This document shows positions 48,198-58,004 of a stretch of 64,000 nt of DNA, one piece after another. The stretch is taken from contig JAEETP010000003.1 of NCBI GenBank assembly GCA_016290415.1, positions 20,059 to 84,058 of the forward strand, given 5' to 3'. The stretch's first letter is position 1. Every line of letters starts with the position of its first letter. The stretch comes from Bacteroidales bacterium. GTDB lineage: Bacteria; Bacteroidota; Bacteroidia; Bacteroidales; UBA932. Made by a program: the position numbers and the translations under genes. The notes below the pieces were generated by a model. That model saw only the letters and a program-made list of their open reading frames with translations, ran no database searches and was not told the DNA's origin.

Positions 48198-49859
48198 ATG
48201 GAAAAGAATTACCTGGACATTGCCAAGAGTTGGCTTGGCGCAAGTTTTGACCCCGAGACCCGCGCAGAGGTCGCAGAACTCATCAAGGGCGATCCCAAGG
48301 AGTTGGAAGATCGTTTCTACCGCACTCTGGAATTCGGTACCGGCGGCCTTCGCGGCATTATGGGCGTGGGCACCAACCGTATGAACAAGTATACCGTGGG
48401 TATGGCTACCCAGGGCCTTGCAAACTACCTTAAGCAGCTTTATGGCGACAAACCCACCTCTGTGGTAATCTCTTATGACTGCCGCAACAATTCCCGCTAT
48501 TTTGCAGACATCACCGCGGGCGTGCTGCTCAAGAGCGGCATCAAGGTATATCTCTTCGAAGACATCCGCCCGACCCCCGAGCTCAGCTTCTCTATCCGCC
48601 ATCTGGGCTGCAACGCCGGAATTATGATTACAGCTTCTCACAATCCCAAGCAGTACAACGGCTACAAGGTATTCTGGGAGGACGGCGCGCAGATTGTGGA
48701 GCCGCACGACGTGAATATCATTGCCGAGGTGGCCAAGATTACCGATCCCAGCCAGGTGGCATTCAACGACGACCCCAACCTCAAGCCCGTTATGATTGGC
48801 GCCGAGGTGGACAAGGCTTTCCTGGATTCCATCTACACTCTGATGCTGAGTCTGGACTCTGTGAAGCGCCACAGCGATATGAAGATAGTCTACACTCCGC
48901 TGCACGGTACCGGCAGCCGCACCGTGTATCCTTTCCTGGATATGATGGGCTTCAAAAACGTGATCCATGTGCCGGAACAGGATGTCAACAGCGGTGATTT
49001 CCCCACCGTGGTTTCTCCCAACCCCGAGGAACCTACCGCTATGAAGATGGCTATGGAGAAGGCCGACGAAGTGGGTGCCGACCTGGTGCTGGCTTCCGAC
49101 CCCGATGCCGACCGCATAGGTGTAGCCGTGCGCGACGACAAGGGCAAGATCATCTTGCTGAACGGCAACCAGATACTCAGCATCCTGTTCGCCTATATGC
49201 TGGAGCGCTGGAATGCCCTGGGCAAGCTTAAAACGGGCAATCCTTATATGGTCAAGACCATAGTTTCCACCCGTCTGGCAGACGCCATCTGCGCCAAATA
49301 CGGCGTGCAGCTCTACAGTGTGCTCACCGGCTTCAAGAACATCGCCACAGTGGTGCGTGAGAACGAAGGCAAGCGTGTGTACATCGGCGGCGGCGAAGAG
49401 AGCAACGGCTTCAACCCCGGCGACTTCGTTCGCGACAAGGATTCAGCTGCAAGCTGCGGCCTGCTGGCAGAGTGCGCCGCCTGGCTGGCCGACCGCGGAC
49501 AGACCGTATACGGCTATCTGCAGGAGATTTACAAGGAATTTGGCTATTACAAAGAGGGCCTGACCAATATCTACCGTGCCGGTAAAGAGGGCGCTGCCGA
49601 GATCCAGCAGATTATGAAGGACTACCGCAGCAATCCTCCCAAAGAGCTGCTGGGCAGCAAAGTGGTCAAGGTCATCGACTATCTCGAGACCGAAAAGACC
49701 GGCCTGCCCAAGAGCAATGTGCTGCAGTTCCTCTCCGAAGAGGGCACCATCGTGTCTGTGCGCCCGTCCGGCACCGAGCCCAAGATCAAATTCTACTTTG
49801 GCGTGTCCGGCGCCGACGCCGACGAAAAGATTGCAAAACTGAAAGAACAATTCGCATAA
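48198..49859 (+). CDS. Phospho-sugar mutase (phosphoglucomutase/phosphomannomutase family)
   Basis: 'GTGGLRGIMGVGTNRMNKYTVG', 'GIMITASHNPKQYNGYKVFWEDGAQI', 'DPDADRIGVAVRD', 'GGGEESNGF', 'RPSGTEPKIKFYF'. Confidence 0.92.
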   Translation: MEKNYLDIAKSWLGASFDPETRAEVAELIKGDPKELEDRFYRTLEFGTGGLRGIMGVGTNRMNKYTVGMATQGLANYLKQLYGDKPTSVVISYDCRNNSRYFADITAGVLLKSGIKVYLFEDIRPTPELSFSIRHLGCNAGIMITASHNPKQYNGYKVFWEDGAQIVEPHDVNIIAEVAKITDPSQVAFNDDPNLKPVMIGAEVDKAFLDSIYTLMLSLDSVKRHSDMKIVYTPLHGTGSRTVYPFLDMMGFKNVIHVPEQDVNSGDFPTVVSPNPEEPTAMKMAMEKADEVGADLVLASDPDADRIGVAVRDDKGKIILLNGNQILSILFAYMLERWNALGKLKTGNPYMVKTIVSTRLADAICAKYGVQLYSVLTGFKNIATVVRENEGKRVYIGGGEESNGFNPGDFVRDKDSAASCGLLAECAAWLADRGQTVYGYLQEIYKEFGYYKEGLTNIYRAGKEGAAEIQQIMKDYRSNPPKELLGSKVVKVIDYLETEKTGLPKSNVLQFLSEEGTIVSVRPSGTEPKIKFYFGVSGADADEKIAKLKEQFA

Positions 49860-50716
49860 TGTACAACAAACTCACCAAGGCGGCCCTCGTCTATGACTTT
49901 GACGGCACTCTGTCGCCGGGCAATATGCAGGAATACGGCTTTATCCAGGCTCTGGGCAAGTCGCCCGAAGAGTTCTGGGGCACCAGCAACTCCATAAGCG
50001 AAGAGCTGGAGATGAACGGCGTGCTTGCATATATGAAGATTATGATAGACGAGGCCCGCAAGGCGGGTATTTCCCTGAAGCGGGACAATCTGGTCAATTA
50101 CGGCCGCGGCATAGAGCTCTATCCCGGCGTAAAGGACTGGTTCTCACTGGTGAACCGATACGGCAAGGAGAGGGGAGTGGTGGTGGAGCACTACATCATC
50201 TCCTCCGGTATGACAGAGCTGATAGAGGGCAGTCCCATCGCCGCCGAATTCAAGAAAATTTTTGCCAGCAGCTATCTCTACGACGAGTCCGGCGAGCCCG
50301 TGTGGCCGGCGGTGGCCATCGACTTCACCAACAAGACGCAGTTCCTGTTCAAGATCACCAAGGGCATTATGGACATAGCCGACAACCGCAAGGTCAACCG
50401 GCAGGTGCCGGACGAAGAGAAGCCGGTGCCCTTCAGCAATATGATTTATGTGGGCGACGGCGACACCGACGTTCCCTGTATGAAGATTGTGAAGATGTTT
50501 GGCGGCAACGCCATCGCGGTATATAACAACGAAGCCAAAAAGGCCACCGCGCAGCAGCTTCTGGACCAGGACCGCGTGAATTTTATGGCCCCGACCGACT
50601 ATACCGAAAGCGGCGATATGTTCGCCCTGGTAAAGGGAATCATCGACAAAATCAAGGCCGAGAGCGAATACAACAAGCTAAAGTATCGCCAGCAGGATGT
50701 AGGCCGTGAACAGTAG
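49859..50716 (+). CDS. HAD family hydrolase
   Basis: 'ALVYDFDGTLSPGNMQ', 'ISSGMTELIEGSP', 'FSNMIYVGDGDTDVPCMKIVKMFGGNAIAVY'. Confidence 0.88.
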   Translation: MYNKLTKAALVYDFDGTLSPGNMQEYGFIQALGKSPEEFWGTSNSISEELEMNGVLAYMKIMIDEARKAGISLKRDNLVNYGRGIELYPGVKDWFSLVNRYGKERGVVVEHYIISSGMTELIEGSPIAAEFKKIFASSYLYDESGEPVWPAVAIDFTNKTQFLFKITKGIMDIADNRKVNRQVPDEEKPVPFSNMIYVGDGDTDVPCMKIVKMFGGNAIAVYNNEAKKATAQQLLDQDRVNFMAPTDYTESGDMFALVKGIIDKIKAESEYNKLKYRQQDVGREQ

Positions 50717-51394
50717 CACCAGGAAAAGGGCGAGATAGCCAATAAGAAGGATGCCCCGCGGGGCTACGAAGGCTATCAGAGCCACGAAAATGAGGGCTCC
50801 GGCAGCAAGGATGAAATGCTTTGCGCCGGGCTTTTCTTTTATGGAAAACATCCTGATGCGGCTCACCAGCAGGATGCAGAGGATGGCGGCCACCACCGGT
50901 ATGAACCAGGGACTGCGCAAAAGATTTAGCACGAGGCTCTCGGCGCCAGCTATGGCGCAGCAGTGGCCGTATGCCACCAGGCTGGCGGCAATCATAGCGG
51001 ATGCGGGGGTTGGAAGCCCCCTGAAGGTCTTTTCTCCGCTGTCAAAGATGTTGAAGCGGGCCAGCCGTACGGCAGAGAAGGGGACTATGAGCAGCGGCAC
51101 GAATGCCAGGAAATGGGGTGTGTCGCCGCAGTTGATCTTATAATACCAACTGAACATCATAAGCGCCGGCGCCACGCCAAAACTCACGAGGTCGCTGAGC
51201 GAATCCAGCTCCCTGCCCATACCCGAGGATACTCCAAGGGCACGGGCCAGGGCGCCGTCGCACATATCAAATACCGCCCCGGCCAGGATAAAGCAGAAGG
51301 CCTGCCAGAAAAAGCCCCACGCGGCCAGCACGCTTGCGCACACGCCGCACATCAGGTTCAGCAGGGTCAGAAGGTCGGGGAGATATTTTTTCAT
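50678..51394 (-). CDS. pssA: CDP-diacylglycerol--serine O-phosphatidyltransferase
   Basis: CDP-alcohol motif 'DMCDGALARALGVSSGMGRELDSLSD'; multi-TM. Overlaps the convergent HAD gene by 39 nt. Confidence 0.9.
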   Translation of the reverse strand: MKKYLPDLLTLLNLMCGVCASVLAAWGFFWQAFCFILAGAVFDMCDGALARALGVSSGMGRELDSLSDLVSFGVAPALMMFSWYYKINCGDTPHFLAFVPLLIVPFSAVRLARFNIFDSGEKTFRGLPTPASAMIAASLVAYGHCCAIAGAESLVLNLLRSPWFIPVVAAILCILLVSRIRMFSIKEKPGAKHFILAAGALIFVALIAFVAPRGILLIGYLALFLVLLFTAYILLAIL

Positions 51395-51403
51395 AGTCAC
51401 AGG

Positions 51404-52600
51404 TTATTTAATACCCATTTTCTTACGGATTTCCTTGGGGATGGCGTTCTTGTGCACCATAATGTTCAGGGTTTTGAGGCGCACAAAAGAGTCGGAAGCA
51501 TACCAGATGCCCTTGTATTTGCCGGTCTCGCCCCAGGAGTTCTTAACCATAAAGTATTTGTTGCCGTTCTGGTCCTTGGCAATGCCGTAGATGTGCATTC
51601 CGTGGTCGTCGGTAGTGGTCTTGTTGTCATAGCCTTCCTGACGCATTTCCTGGGTCACGGTCATCTCGGGAGCTTCGTCGCGCATCTTGCTAAGCTGTTT
51701 CATCATCTCTGCGGGATCAACGCCCACCCAGCGCTGCTGGTCGCTGCCTGCCTCTTCCACGGCCTTGAGGTCGGGATTGATGGCCAGGCCGTTGCGGGTG
51801 AAGCCCGCCTCGCTGACATCGGTGCCCCAGGCCACGGTGTAGCCCTTGTCAATGGCGTTGTATATAATCTCCATCATCTCGTCTATGGGGATGTTGTAGC
51901 TGAGGTCCCAGCGCCAGTTGTCCTCTACCTCAATTGCAAACTGGGTGTAGAAGGGGTGATGGGTAAAGGATGTGATGGAGATATAGTCTTCGGGTTTGAT
52001 GCCCAGGCTGGCTGCGAAGCTCTTGGGGGTGTATTTCTTGCCCTTGAAGGTGAACTCCTCGGGGCAGGGACCAAGATATGCGTCCAGAATGCCCTGCAGG
52101 GCGCGTCTCCAGGCGGTGGAAAGCTTTTTGTTGGGGTTCTTAACCACTGCGTCCAGATAGCCTTTCATACCATCGCAAAGCTCGCTGTGGCGGTTGACTT
52201 TCTCGCCGTAGTTCAGGCCTTCCATAACCTCCTGCGGCACGATGCCATAGTCTTCCCAAACGTGGAACACATCTTCGCTGGAAGAACCCTGTGCAAAGTT
52301 GAGCTTGCCGTCCAGGCGGATATATTTCTCAGCCTTGTCGGCATAGGCCTTGCTCACCACGAACATCTCTGCCAGATCCAGCGAGTCGCCCCCCATACGG
52401 AGTATTTCGGACTCGAGGAAGGAGAGGGTGGAATAGCACCAGCAGGTACCGCTGCTGGCCTGGTTCTTTACCGATGTGATGGGGAGTTCTTTAACTACAG
52501 TGAAAGTGAGGTCTTTCTCTATGGGCTCGGGGCGCTGTGCGTTCAGGGCCACGGTAGATGCCATTGTGAGGCATCCGAGAAGCACAAAAAGTTTTTTCAT
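51404..52600 (-). CDS. C1 family cysteine peptidase (PepC/bleomycin hydrolase-like)
   Basis: 'ASSGTCWCYSTLSFLESEIL', 'DDHGMHIYGIAKDQNGNKYFMVKNSWGETG'. Confidence 0.93.
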   Translation of the reverse strand: MKKLFVLLGCLTMASTVALNAQRPEPIEKDLTFTVVKELPITSVKNQASSGTCWCYSTLSFLESEILRMGGDSLDLAEMFVVSKAYADKAEKYIRLDGKLNFAQGSSSEDVFHVWEDYGIVPQEVMEGLNYGEKVNRHSELCDGMKGYLDAVVKNPNKKLSTAWRRALQGILDAYLGPCPEEFTFKGKKYTPKSFAASLGIKPEDYISITSFTHHPFYTQFAIEVEDNWRWDLSYNIPIDEMMEIIYNAIDKGYTVAWGTDVSEAGFTRNGLAINPDLKAVEEAGSDQQRWVGVDPAEMMKQLSKMRDEAPEMTVTQEMRQEGYDNKTTTDDHGMHIYGIAKDQNGNKYFMVKNSWGETGKYKGIWYASDSFVRLKTLNIMVHKNAIPKEIRKKMGIK

Positions 52601-52609
52601 ACTCTATTA

Positions 52610-53920
52610 TTATAATAATTTCTGTTGCATAAGCAGTCTTAGCAGATTCAGGGCGTTGGATGCGAAGCGCTGCATATTGACCTCGCGGCTGGCGGAGGCG
52701 CTCTTTATGCATTTTGATGCGACTTCTATCTCGCCGGAGAAGGGATTGCGGTGTGCCGCAGCCACCCAGCAGGTGCCCACGGGCTTTTCTTCGCTGCCGC
52801 CGCCGGGGCCGGCAATGCCGGTGGTGGCCACGCTCCAGTCGGTGTCCAGCAAGATGGCCACGCCGCGGGCCATGGCCTCTGCGCACTCACGGCTCACTGC
52901 GCCGTGCTGCTCCAGAACCTCTTCCGGAACGTTCAAAAGGTTCATCTTGACCTCGTTGGCATAGCTGGTCACGCTGCCCTTATAGTAAACGCTGCTGCCG
53001 GGCACGCTGGTGAGAAGGTTAGATACCAGGCCGCCGGTGCAGGACTCGGCCACGGAGATGGTCTCCTGGTATGCGGCATCGGGCGGGCACTGCAGCAGGC
53101 GGGGAATCACCGTCTGCAGGGTGTCGGAGCCTTCGCCGTAGATGTAGCTGCCCAGCAGGTCATAGAGCTCTGCCACAGCGCTGTCCAGGGCTTTTTTGCG
53201 CTCTGCGTCGTGGGCGCCGTAGCAGCTAAGGCGCAGCCGCACTCCGTAGATGGAGTTGGGCAGATATGCCAGGTGCAGATAGTCGGGCAGGGCATCTTCC
53301 CAAGCCTCTATCTTTTTGGCCAGCACCGATTCAGCTAAACCAAAGGTTCCGATGGTGCGGTGTAGTATCTCATCCAGAGGGAATTGCGCCTTGATGGCCG
53401 CCATAACATCGTCCAGGGCGCCGATGGTCTCGTAGGGGACGCCGGGCATAGAGTATAGCGCCGCCTTGTGGCCATATTTGCCCCCTTCGGGGAAGATGAA
53501 CTCCATAATGGGGGCGGTGCCCAGCCGGTTCACAATCACATTGGCGGTGTCGGGCACATCGGCCTGCGCGCGGTTTATGTCCAGCATAGCTATTCCGCGG
53601 CGGGTCAGGATGCTCTCTATCACGGCCATCTGCTCTTCGCTGCGGCGGGTGCCTTTAGCGCCGGAGAGGGTGGCCAGGGCCTCTTTTGTGATGTCGTCTT
53701 TTGTTGGACCAAGGCCTCCGGTGACCATTACTATATCATTCTCTTTTAAGAGATTATCCAAATGGGAAAGTATGCGGCCGCGGTCGTCTCCAATAGAAGA
53801 GATGCCCCCCACGCGCACACCTATAGAATTGAGCGCACGGGCAATGTGGCTGGAGTTGGTGTCCACAATCTGACCTATGAGTATCTCGTCGCCAATTGCG
53901 CAAATGGCTGCAGTTTTCAT
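52610..53920 (-). CDS. cinA: CinA family protein (competence/damage-inducible; nicotinamide-nucleotide amidase-type C-terminus)
   Basis: 'AAICAIGDEILIGQIVDTNSSHIARALNSIGV', 'VTGGLGPTKDDITKEALA', 'SVAESCTGGLVSNLLTSVPGSSVYYKGSVTSYANEVK'. Confidence 0.95.
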   Translation of the reverse strand: MKTAAICAIGDEILIGQIVDTNSSHIARALNSIGVRVGGISSIGDDRGRILSHLDNLLKENDIVMVTGGLGPTKDDITKEALATLSGAKGTRRSEEQMAVIESILTRRGIAMLDINRAQADVPDTANVIVNRLGTAPIMEFIFPEGGKYGHKAALYSMPGVPYETIGALDDVMAAIKAQFPLDEILHRTIGTFGLAESVLAKKIEAWEDALPDYLHLAYLPNSIYGVRLRLSCYGAHDAERKKALDSAVAELYDLLGSYIYGEGSDTLQTVIPRLLQCPPDAAYQETISVAESCTGGLVSNLLTSVPGSSVYYKGSVTSYANEVKMNLLNVPEEVLEQHGAVSRECAEAMARGVAILLDTDWSVATTGIAGPGGGSEEKPVGTCWVAAAHRNPFSGEIEVASKCIKSASASREVNMQRFASNALNLLRLLMQQKLL

Positions 53921-54957
53921 TTTTTCTTCTTCCTTTTGAGATATTTCACAATCCGTTTGGCAAACAGGGGGCCGTTGTATATGAAGCCGGTGTACACTTC
54001 TATCAGCTCGGCGCCGGCATCCAGCATCTCCTGGGCCTGCTGCGGCGTCATAATGCCGCCGGCGGCAATTATGGGCAGCAGCCCGCCGCTCTTTTCGTGG
54101 ATATATTTCACGGTGGCCAGCGACTTCTCGAACAGCGGAGCGCCGCTGAGGCCGCCCTGGCCTATGGCTCTGACGCTCTTCAAAGGGGTCTTGAGGCCGT
54201 CGCGGCTGTGGGTGGTGTTGGTGGCCACCACGCCGTCTATACCGTTTATCAGGCAGATGTGTATGATGCGGTCCAGCTGCGCCTGCTCCAGGTCGGGAGA
54301 GACCTTGAGCAGTACCGGACGGCTGTATTCGTTATAGCGGCGCACCTCGTTCACGCCGTCAATCACCTGCTGCAGCATATTGTCACCCTGAAGCTGGTCC
54401 AGATCCTTGACATTCGGGCAGGAGACATTCAGCACAAAAAAGTCCACAAAGTCGTAGAGCAGAGCCAGCGAACGGCTGAAATCTTTGTACGCCTGGTCGT
54501 TTTCGGTGTCGGAATTCTTGGAAATATTGGCACCTATAATAATATGAGGGTGATTTTTCTTGAGATTCTGCAGGGCATAGCGGACGCCGTTGTTGTTTAT
54601 GCCCATCCGGTTTATCAGGGCGCGGTCTTTGGGCAGGCGCCAGAGGCGGGGAGAAGGGTTGCCCTCCTGCGGCAGAGGCGTCAGGGAGCCGATTTCCATA
54701 AAACCGAAGCCCAGATTTGCAAGGTCGTTGTAATATTCGCCGTTCTTGTCAAGGCCGCCGGCAATGCCCACCGGGTTGGGGAAGTTGATGCCGAAGAGCT
54801 CTTTTTTAAGGGATTTGCTGCGCCGCTTGCACACCAGACGTATGAAAAACCGCGCTCCGGGGATGTAGCGCGCTACTTTTAGCGCCCCCAGGGCAATCTT
54901 GTGGGCCTTTTCCGGTGGAAACAGAAACAGCAGAGGTCTTATCAGCAATCTGTACAT
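53917..54957 (-). CDS. pyrD: Quinone-dependent dihydroorotate dehydrogenase
   Basis: 'FPNPVGIAGGLDKNGEYYNDLANLGFGFMEIGSLTPLPQEGNPSPRLWRLPKDRALINRMG', 'NVSCPNV', 'AAGGIMTPQQAQEMLDAGAELIEVYTGFIYNGP'. Confidence 0.95.
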   Translation of the reverse strand: MYRLLIRPLLFLFPPEKAHKIALGALKVARYIPGARFFIRLVCKRRSKSLKKELFGINFPNPVGIAGGLDKNGEYYNDLANLGFGFMEIGSLTPLPQEGNPSPRLWRLPKDRALINRMGINNNGVRYALQNLKKNHPHIIIGANISKNSDTENDQAYKDFSRSLALLYDFVDFFVLNVSCPNVKDLDQLQGDNMLQQVIDGVNEVRRYNEYSRPVLLKVSPDLEQAQLDRIIHICLINGIDGVVATNTTHSRDGLKTPLKSVRAIGQGGLSGAPLFEKSLATVKYIHEKSGGLLPIIAAGGIMTPQQAQEMLDAGAELIEVYTGFIYNGPLFAKRIVKYLKRKKKK

Positions 54958-54978
54958 ATAGGTACAAATATATGAAAT

Positions 54979-55479
54979 TTATCTGACCTCGTAAGTTCCG
55001 TCTGTATAGAATATTGTGATTTGGGCTATGCGCTTTTCGCCTTGCGGGGCGGGTTTTGCACTTATGACGGCCTTCTCAGGGGCCGGTTTTGGCGGCAGCG
55101 GGGCAGGAACCTCTTGCTTTTTGGGCGGCTCAGGATTGGAGAAAAGGCTTGGCAGATCGTCGTTTACGGAATCTTCTTGAAGCTGTGCTTCAGGTCTAGG
55201 GAAGTATTCTGCCTGGGGCTGGGGAGCAGGATCGGCTGCGGCAGTGGCCTGGCTGTCGCCGCCCGGCATATCGCGATAGGCCTTGCCGGTGCCCATAATC
55301 AGCCAGTCGGGGTTGATCTTGGGGTAGGCGGCCAGCATCTTTGATATGAACTCGAAGCTGGGCTTGTTTCTGCCGGAGAGAAGGTGAGACACTCCGGAAC
55401 GCTGAACTCCCAGCTTGTCGGCAAACTGACTGGGGGAGAGGCCCTCCATTGCAAGGAAAAGTTTGAGTCTTTCTTCCAT
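54979..55479 (-). CDS. XRE-family helix-turn-helix regulator
   Basis: N-terminal HTH 'GLSPSQFADKLGVQRSGVSHLLSGRNKPSFEFISKML', Pro-rich linker, C-terminal 'RIAQITIFYTDGTYEVR'. Confidence 0.88.
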   Translation of the reverse strand: MEERLKLFLAMEGLSPSQFADKLGVQRSGVSHLLSGRNKPSFEFISKMLAAYPKINPDWLIMGTGKAYRDMPGGDSQATAAADPAPQPQAEYFPRPEAQLQEDSVNDDLPSLFSNPEPPKKQEVPAPLPPKPAPEKAVISAKPAPQGEKRIAQITIFYTDGTYEVR

Positions 55480-55502
55480 AAAAATTCTGTAAACACGCTT
55501 TT

Positions 55503-55568
55503 ACAAATGTAGTGAACATAATTGACAAGAACAAGTGAAATTTGTAAATTACATTTGTGAATTACAAA
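55503..55568 (-). promoter_or_regulatory. Promoter and candidate operator of the XRE gene
   Basis: Minus strand: TTG-N20-TACATTTG (-33/-7), with palindrome TTTGTAAATTACATTTGTGAATTACAAA at 55541-55568 just upstream. Confidence 0.5.
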
Positions 55569-55973
55569 AGTATCAATGCGGGTATGGAACGATGGCAAAT
55601 AAGAATGATGCTGGCGAGTTGTTGTTTTAAATGCGATGATTTTTCTAATTAACTGAGTTTCGGATGTATAATAAAATAGATTGGCGGCGATATCTGCGAT
55701 AAGCCCCCAATATGGCCGTCCGGTTACATTTTTCACGTCCATTTACCTATATGGATAATTTAGCTCTATAACACAAAACACTGGGAATATGTTAGTTAGA
55801 TTACAGTAATCCTATTTATAACAAAAAGTTATAAAACAAAATTCAATAAGTTGTAAATTGCGGCCCATAACAATTGTAACAACGCCGATTTTTGTCAAAT
55901 GTTTACTCTTTCACAACCGGTATTTACAGATGTGTGCAAATTACGTATTTAAAGTGATGCTTTAGGTAGTGAT

Positions 55974-56005
55974 TTTGTATCATTTTCGTATCATTTGTAT
56001 CTTTG
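55974..56005 (+). promoter_or_regulatory. Bacteroidetes sigma-type promoter of queA (TTTG-N20-TATCTTTG)
   Basis: -33 TTTG at 55974-55977, exactly 20 nt, -7 TATCTTTG at 55998-56005. Confidence 0.75.
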
Positions 56006-56021
56006 CATAAAATCGTATCAG

Positions 56022-57263
56022 ATGAGACCCGATATTGACATCAACGATTATGACTATCCCCTGCCTGAAGAGCGGATTGCAAAATTTCCTCTGGAGCGGC
56101 GGGACGATTCCAAACTGCTTGTAAATGTGGACGGTACGCCTCGTGCCGAATGTTTCAGGAATCTGCCCGGGCTGCTCCCAGAAGGGGCTATGATGGTATT
56201 CAATGAGACCAAGGTGATTCCTGCCAGACTCTTCTTCAGGCGGGATACTGGCGCCCTTATAGAGATTTTCTGCCTTGAACCATATGAACCAGTTGATTAT
56301 CAGCTTTGTTTTGCCACTGATTCAACGTGTCGCTTCAAGTGTATGGTGGGCAATCTAAAGCGCTTCAAAGGGACCGTATCCTTGGTAACTGACCACTGCA
56401 ACAGTACAGACCAGGCTATTTTGGCAGCTCTGGACCTCAAGGCTACCCTTGTAGAGCGCATAGATAACACTTGTATTGTGGAGTTTAACTGGAAAACCGG
56501 CGAATCTTTCTCACGTGTTATGGAGCTGTGCGGCAATATGCCCATCCCTCCCTACCTGAATAGGGATACTGATGAGAGCGATTATACCCGTTATCAGACC
56601 ACATATGCCCGCAGGGAAGGCTCTGTAGCTGCACCTACTGCCGGCCTGCACTTCACCGAGCAGGTGATGCGGGAGATCCGCAACCGCGATATAGATATCG
56701 AATATGTGACCCTGCACGTCGGGGCCGGCACTTTTTTGCCCGTAAAGAGCCGCAATGTCGCCGAGCATAATATGCACAGCGAGCCGTTTGTGGTCTCCAA
56801 GGCCTTTCTGGAGAAGCTTTCCATCAGGCTTGCTACCCAGAGGGTGATTGCCGTGGGCACTACGTCCACCCGTACGCTGGAGTCGCTATATTATCTGGGC
56901 GTCCACTGTCTGGAAGGTGGTGAACCCGATTTGGTAGAGCAGTGGGAGCCGTACCGCGACCAGGGCTATTCCTATACTGCGAAAGAATCCATAGATGCCA
57001 TCATCAAATATTTGGACAATAATAATTTGGATAAGCTGACCGCAAGGACCAGATTAATTATTGTGCCGGGCTTTGAATACCGCATTGTGGAGTATCTGGT
57101 CACCAATTTCCATCAGCCCAAGAGCACTTTGCTGCTGCTGATCGCCGCGCTGATAGGCGAAGGGTGGCGGGATATGTACCGTTTTGCCCTGGACAACGGT
57201 TTCCGCTTCTTAAGTTATGGAGATTCTTCTCTGCTCAGAAGGCGACAGGCACTTTCTTTGTAA
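56022..57263 (+). CDS. queA: S-adenosylmethionine:tRNA ribosyltransferase-isomerase
   Basis: 'DYDYPLPEERIAKFPLERRDDSKLLV', 'MMVFNETKVIPARLFFRR', 'GSVAAPTAGLHFTEQVM', 'VTLHVGAGTFLPVKSRNVAEHNMHSEPF', 'NFHQPKSTLLLLIAALIG'. Start placed after the promoter. Confidence 0.92.
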   Translation: MRPDIDINDYDYPLPEERIAKFPLERRDDSKLLVNVDGTPRAECFRNLPGLLPEGAMMVFNETKVIPARLFFRRDTGALIEIFCLEPYEPVDYQLCFATDSTCRFKCMVGNLKRFKGTVSLVTDHCNSTDQAILAALDLKATLVERIDNTCIVEFNWKTGESFSRVMELCGNMPIPPYLNRDTDESDYTRYQTTYARREGSVAAPTAGLHFTEQVMREIRNRDIDIEYVTLHVGAGTFLPVKSRNVAEHNMHSEPFVVSKAFLEKLSIRLATQRVIAVGTTSTRTLESLYYLGVHCLEGGEPDLVEQWEPYRDQGYSYTAKESIDAIIKYLDNNNLDKLTARTRLIIVPGFEYRIVEYLVTNFHQPKSTLLLLIAALIGEGWRDMYRFALDNGFRFLSYGDSSLLRRRQALSL

Positions 57264-57314
57264 GAGTTCTTTTTAATATAAAATAGGTAATAGTTTTATA
57301 TAAAAATATAAAAT

Positions 57315-57998
57315 ATGTTTAAATTCCTGGACAAACTGGCACTCAACAAGGGTTTGATGCTGCTTTTGTGTTCAATTACGCTGGCACTTTTGTGCGTGGA
57401 GTTGTGTGTGGCCGTGAAAAGGGGGCGCCTGTATGCCCGCAAGGTCGTGACCACGGCCGCCCAGGCAATAGTGATTGTGGCTGTTATGGCCGGTATCGGC
57501 TTTTTGCTGTCCCTGCTGCCGCTGCAAGGTGTAGGGGCTCAGGTGGTATTTTATGCCGCCCTGGCTCTGGTGCTTGCCGCGGTGGTGGTTTTCTACATAG
57601 TGGGAGAGCGCAAGGCGGTGCGGGTTGCCACTGCCAATGCGCTGCGCAAGAGCGCCGGCAATACCGCATCTGTCCGTCACGCAAAGGGCTGGCTCTACGG
57701 CGCCGGCATCGCCCATATCATTGTGGCAGCCGTGGCGCTGGCAATGGGCCGTGCCGATTATTATCTGGCTATGTTCCCGGTGGCAGTTGTGGCCGTGGCC
57801 GTGCTGCTGAACCGCATCTTGCCCATAAGAATATGGTATGCCCTGGCGGCAGTCGCACTCATTGCCTTTTTTGTATTCACGTTTTTTGCTGAAATTATTT
57901 CGGCAAAATTGTTATCTTTGGTGATTGTAGCGCCCGCACTGGCCTGCACGGCAATGCTTGTCCTGGCCTGTGTCACGCTTATCCTTAAAAGGGAATAG
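57315..57998 (+). CDS. Multi-pass membrane protein, hypothetical
   Basis: About six hydrophobic segments, located between queA and the acyltransferase. Confidence 0.6.
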   Translation: MFKFLDKLALNKGLMLLLCSITLALLCVELCVAVKRGRLYARKVVTTAAQAIVIVAVMAGIGFLLSLLPLQGVGAQVVFYAALALVLAAVVVFYIVGERKAVRVATANALRKSAGNTASVRHAKGWLYGAGIAHIIVAAVALAMGRADYYLAMFPVAVVAVAVLLNRILPIRIWYALAAVALIAFFVFTFFAEIISAKLLSLVIVAPALACTAMLVLACVTLILKRE

Positions 57999-58004
57999 AT
58001 ACAA

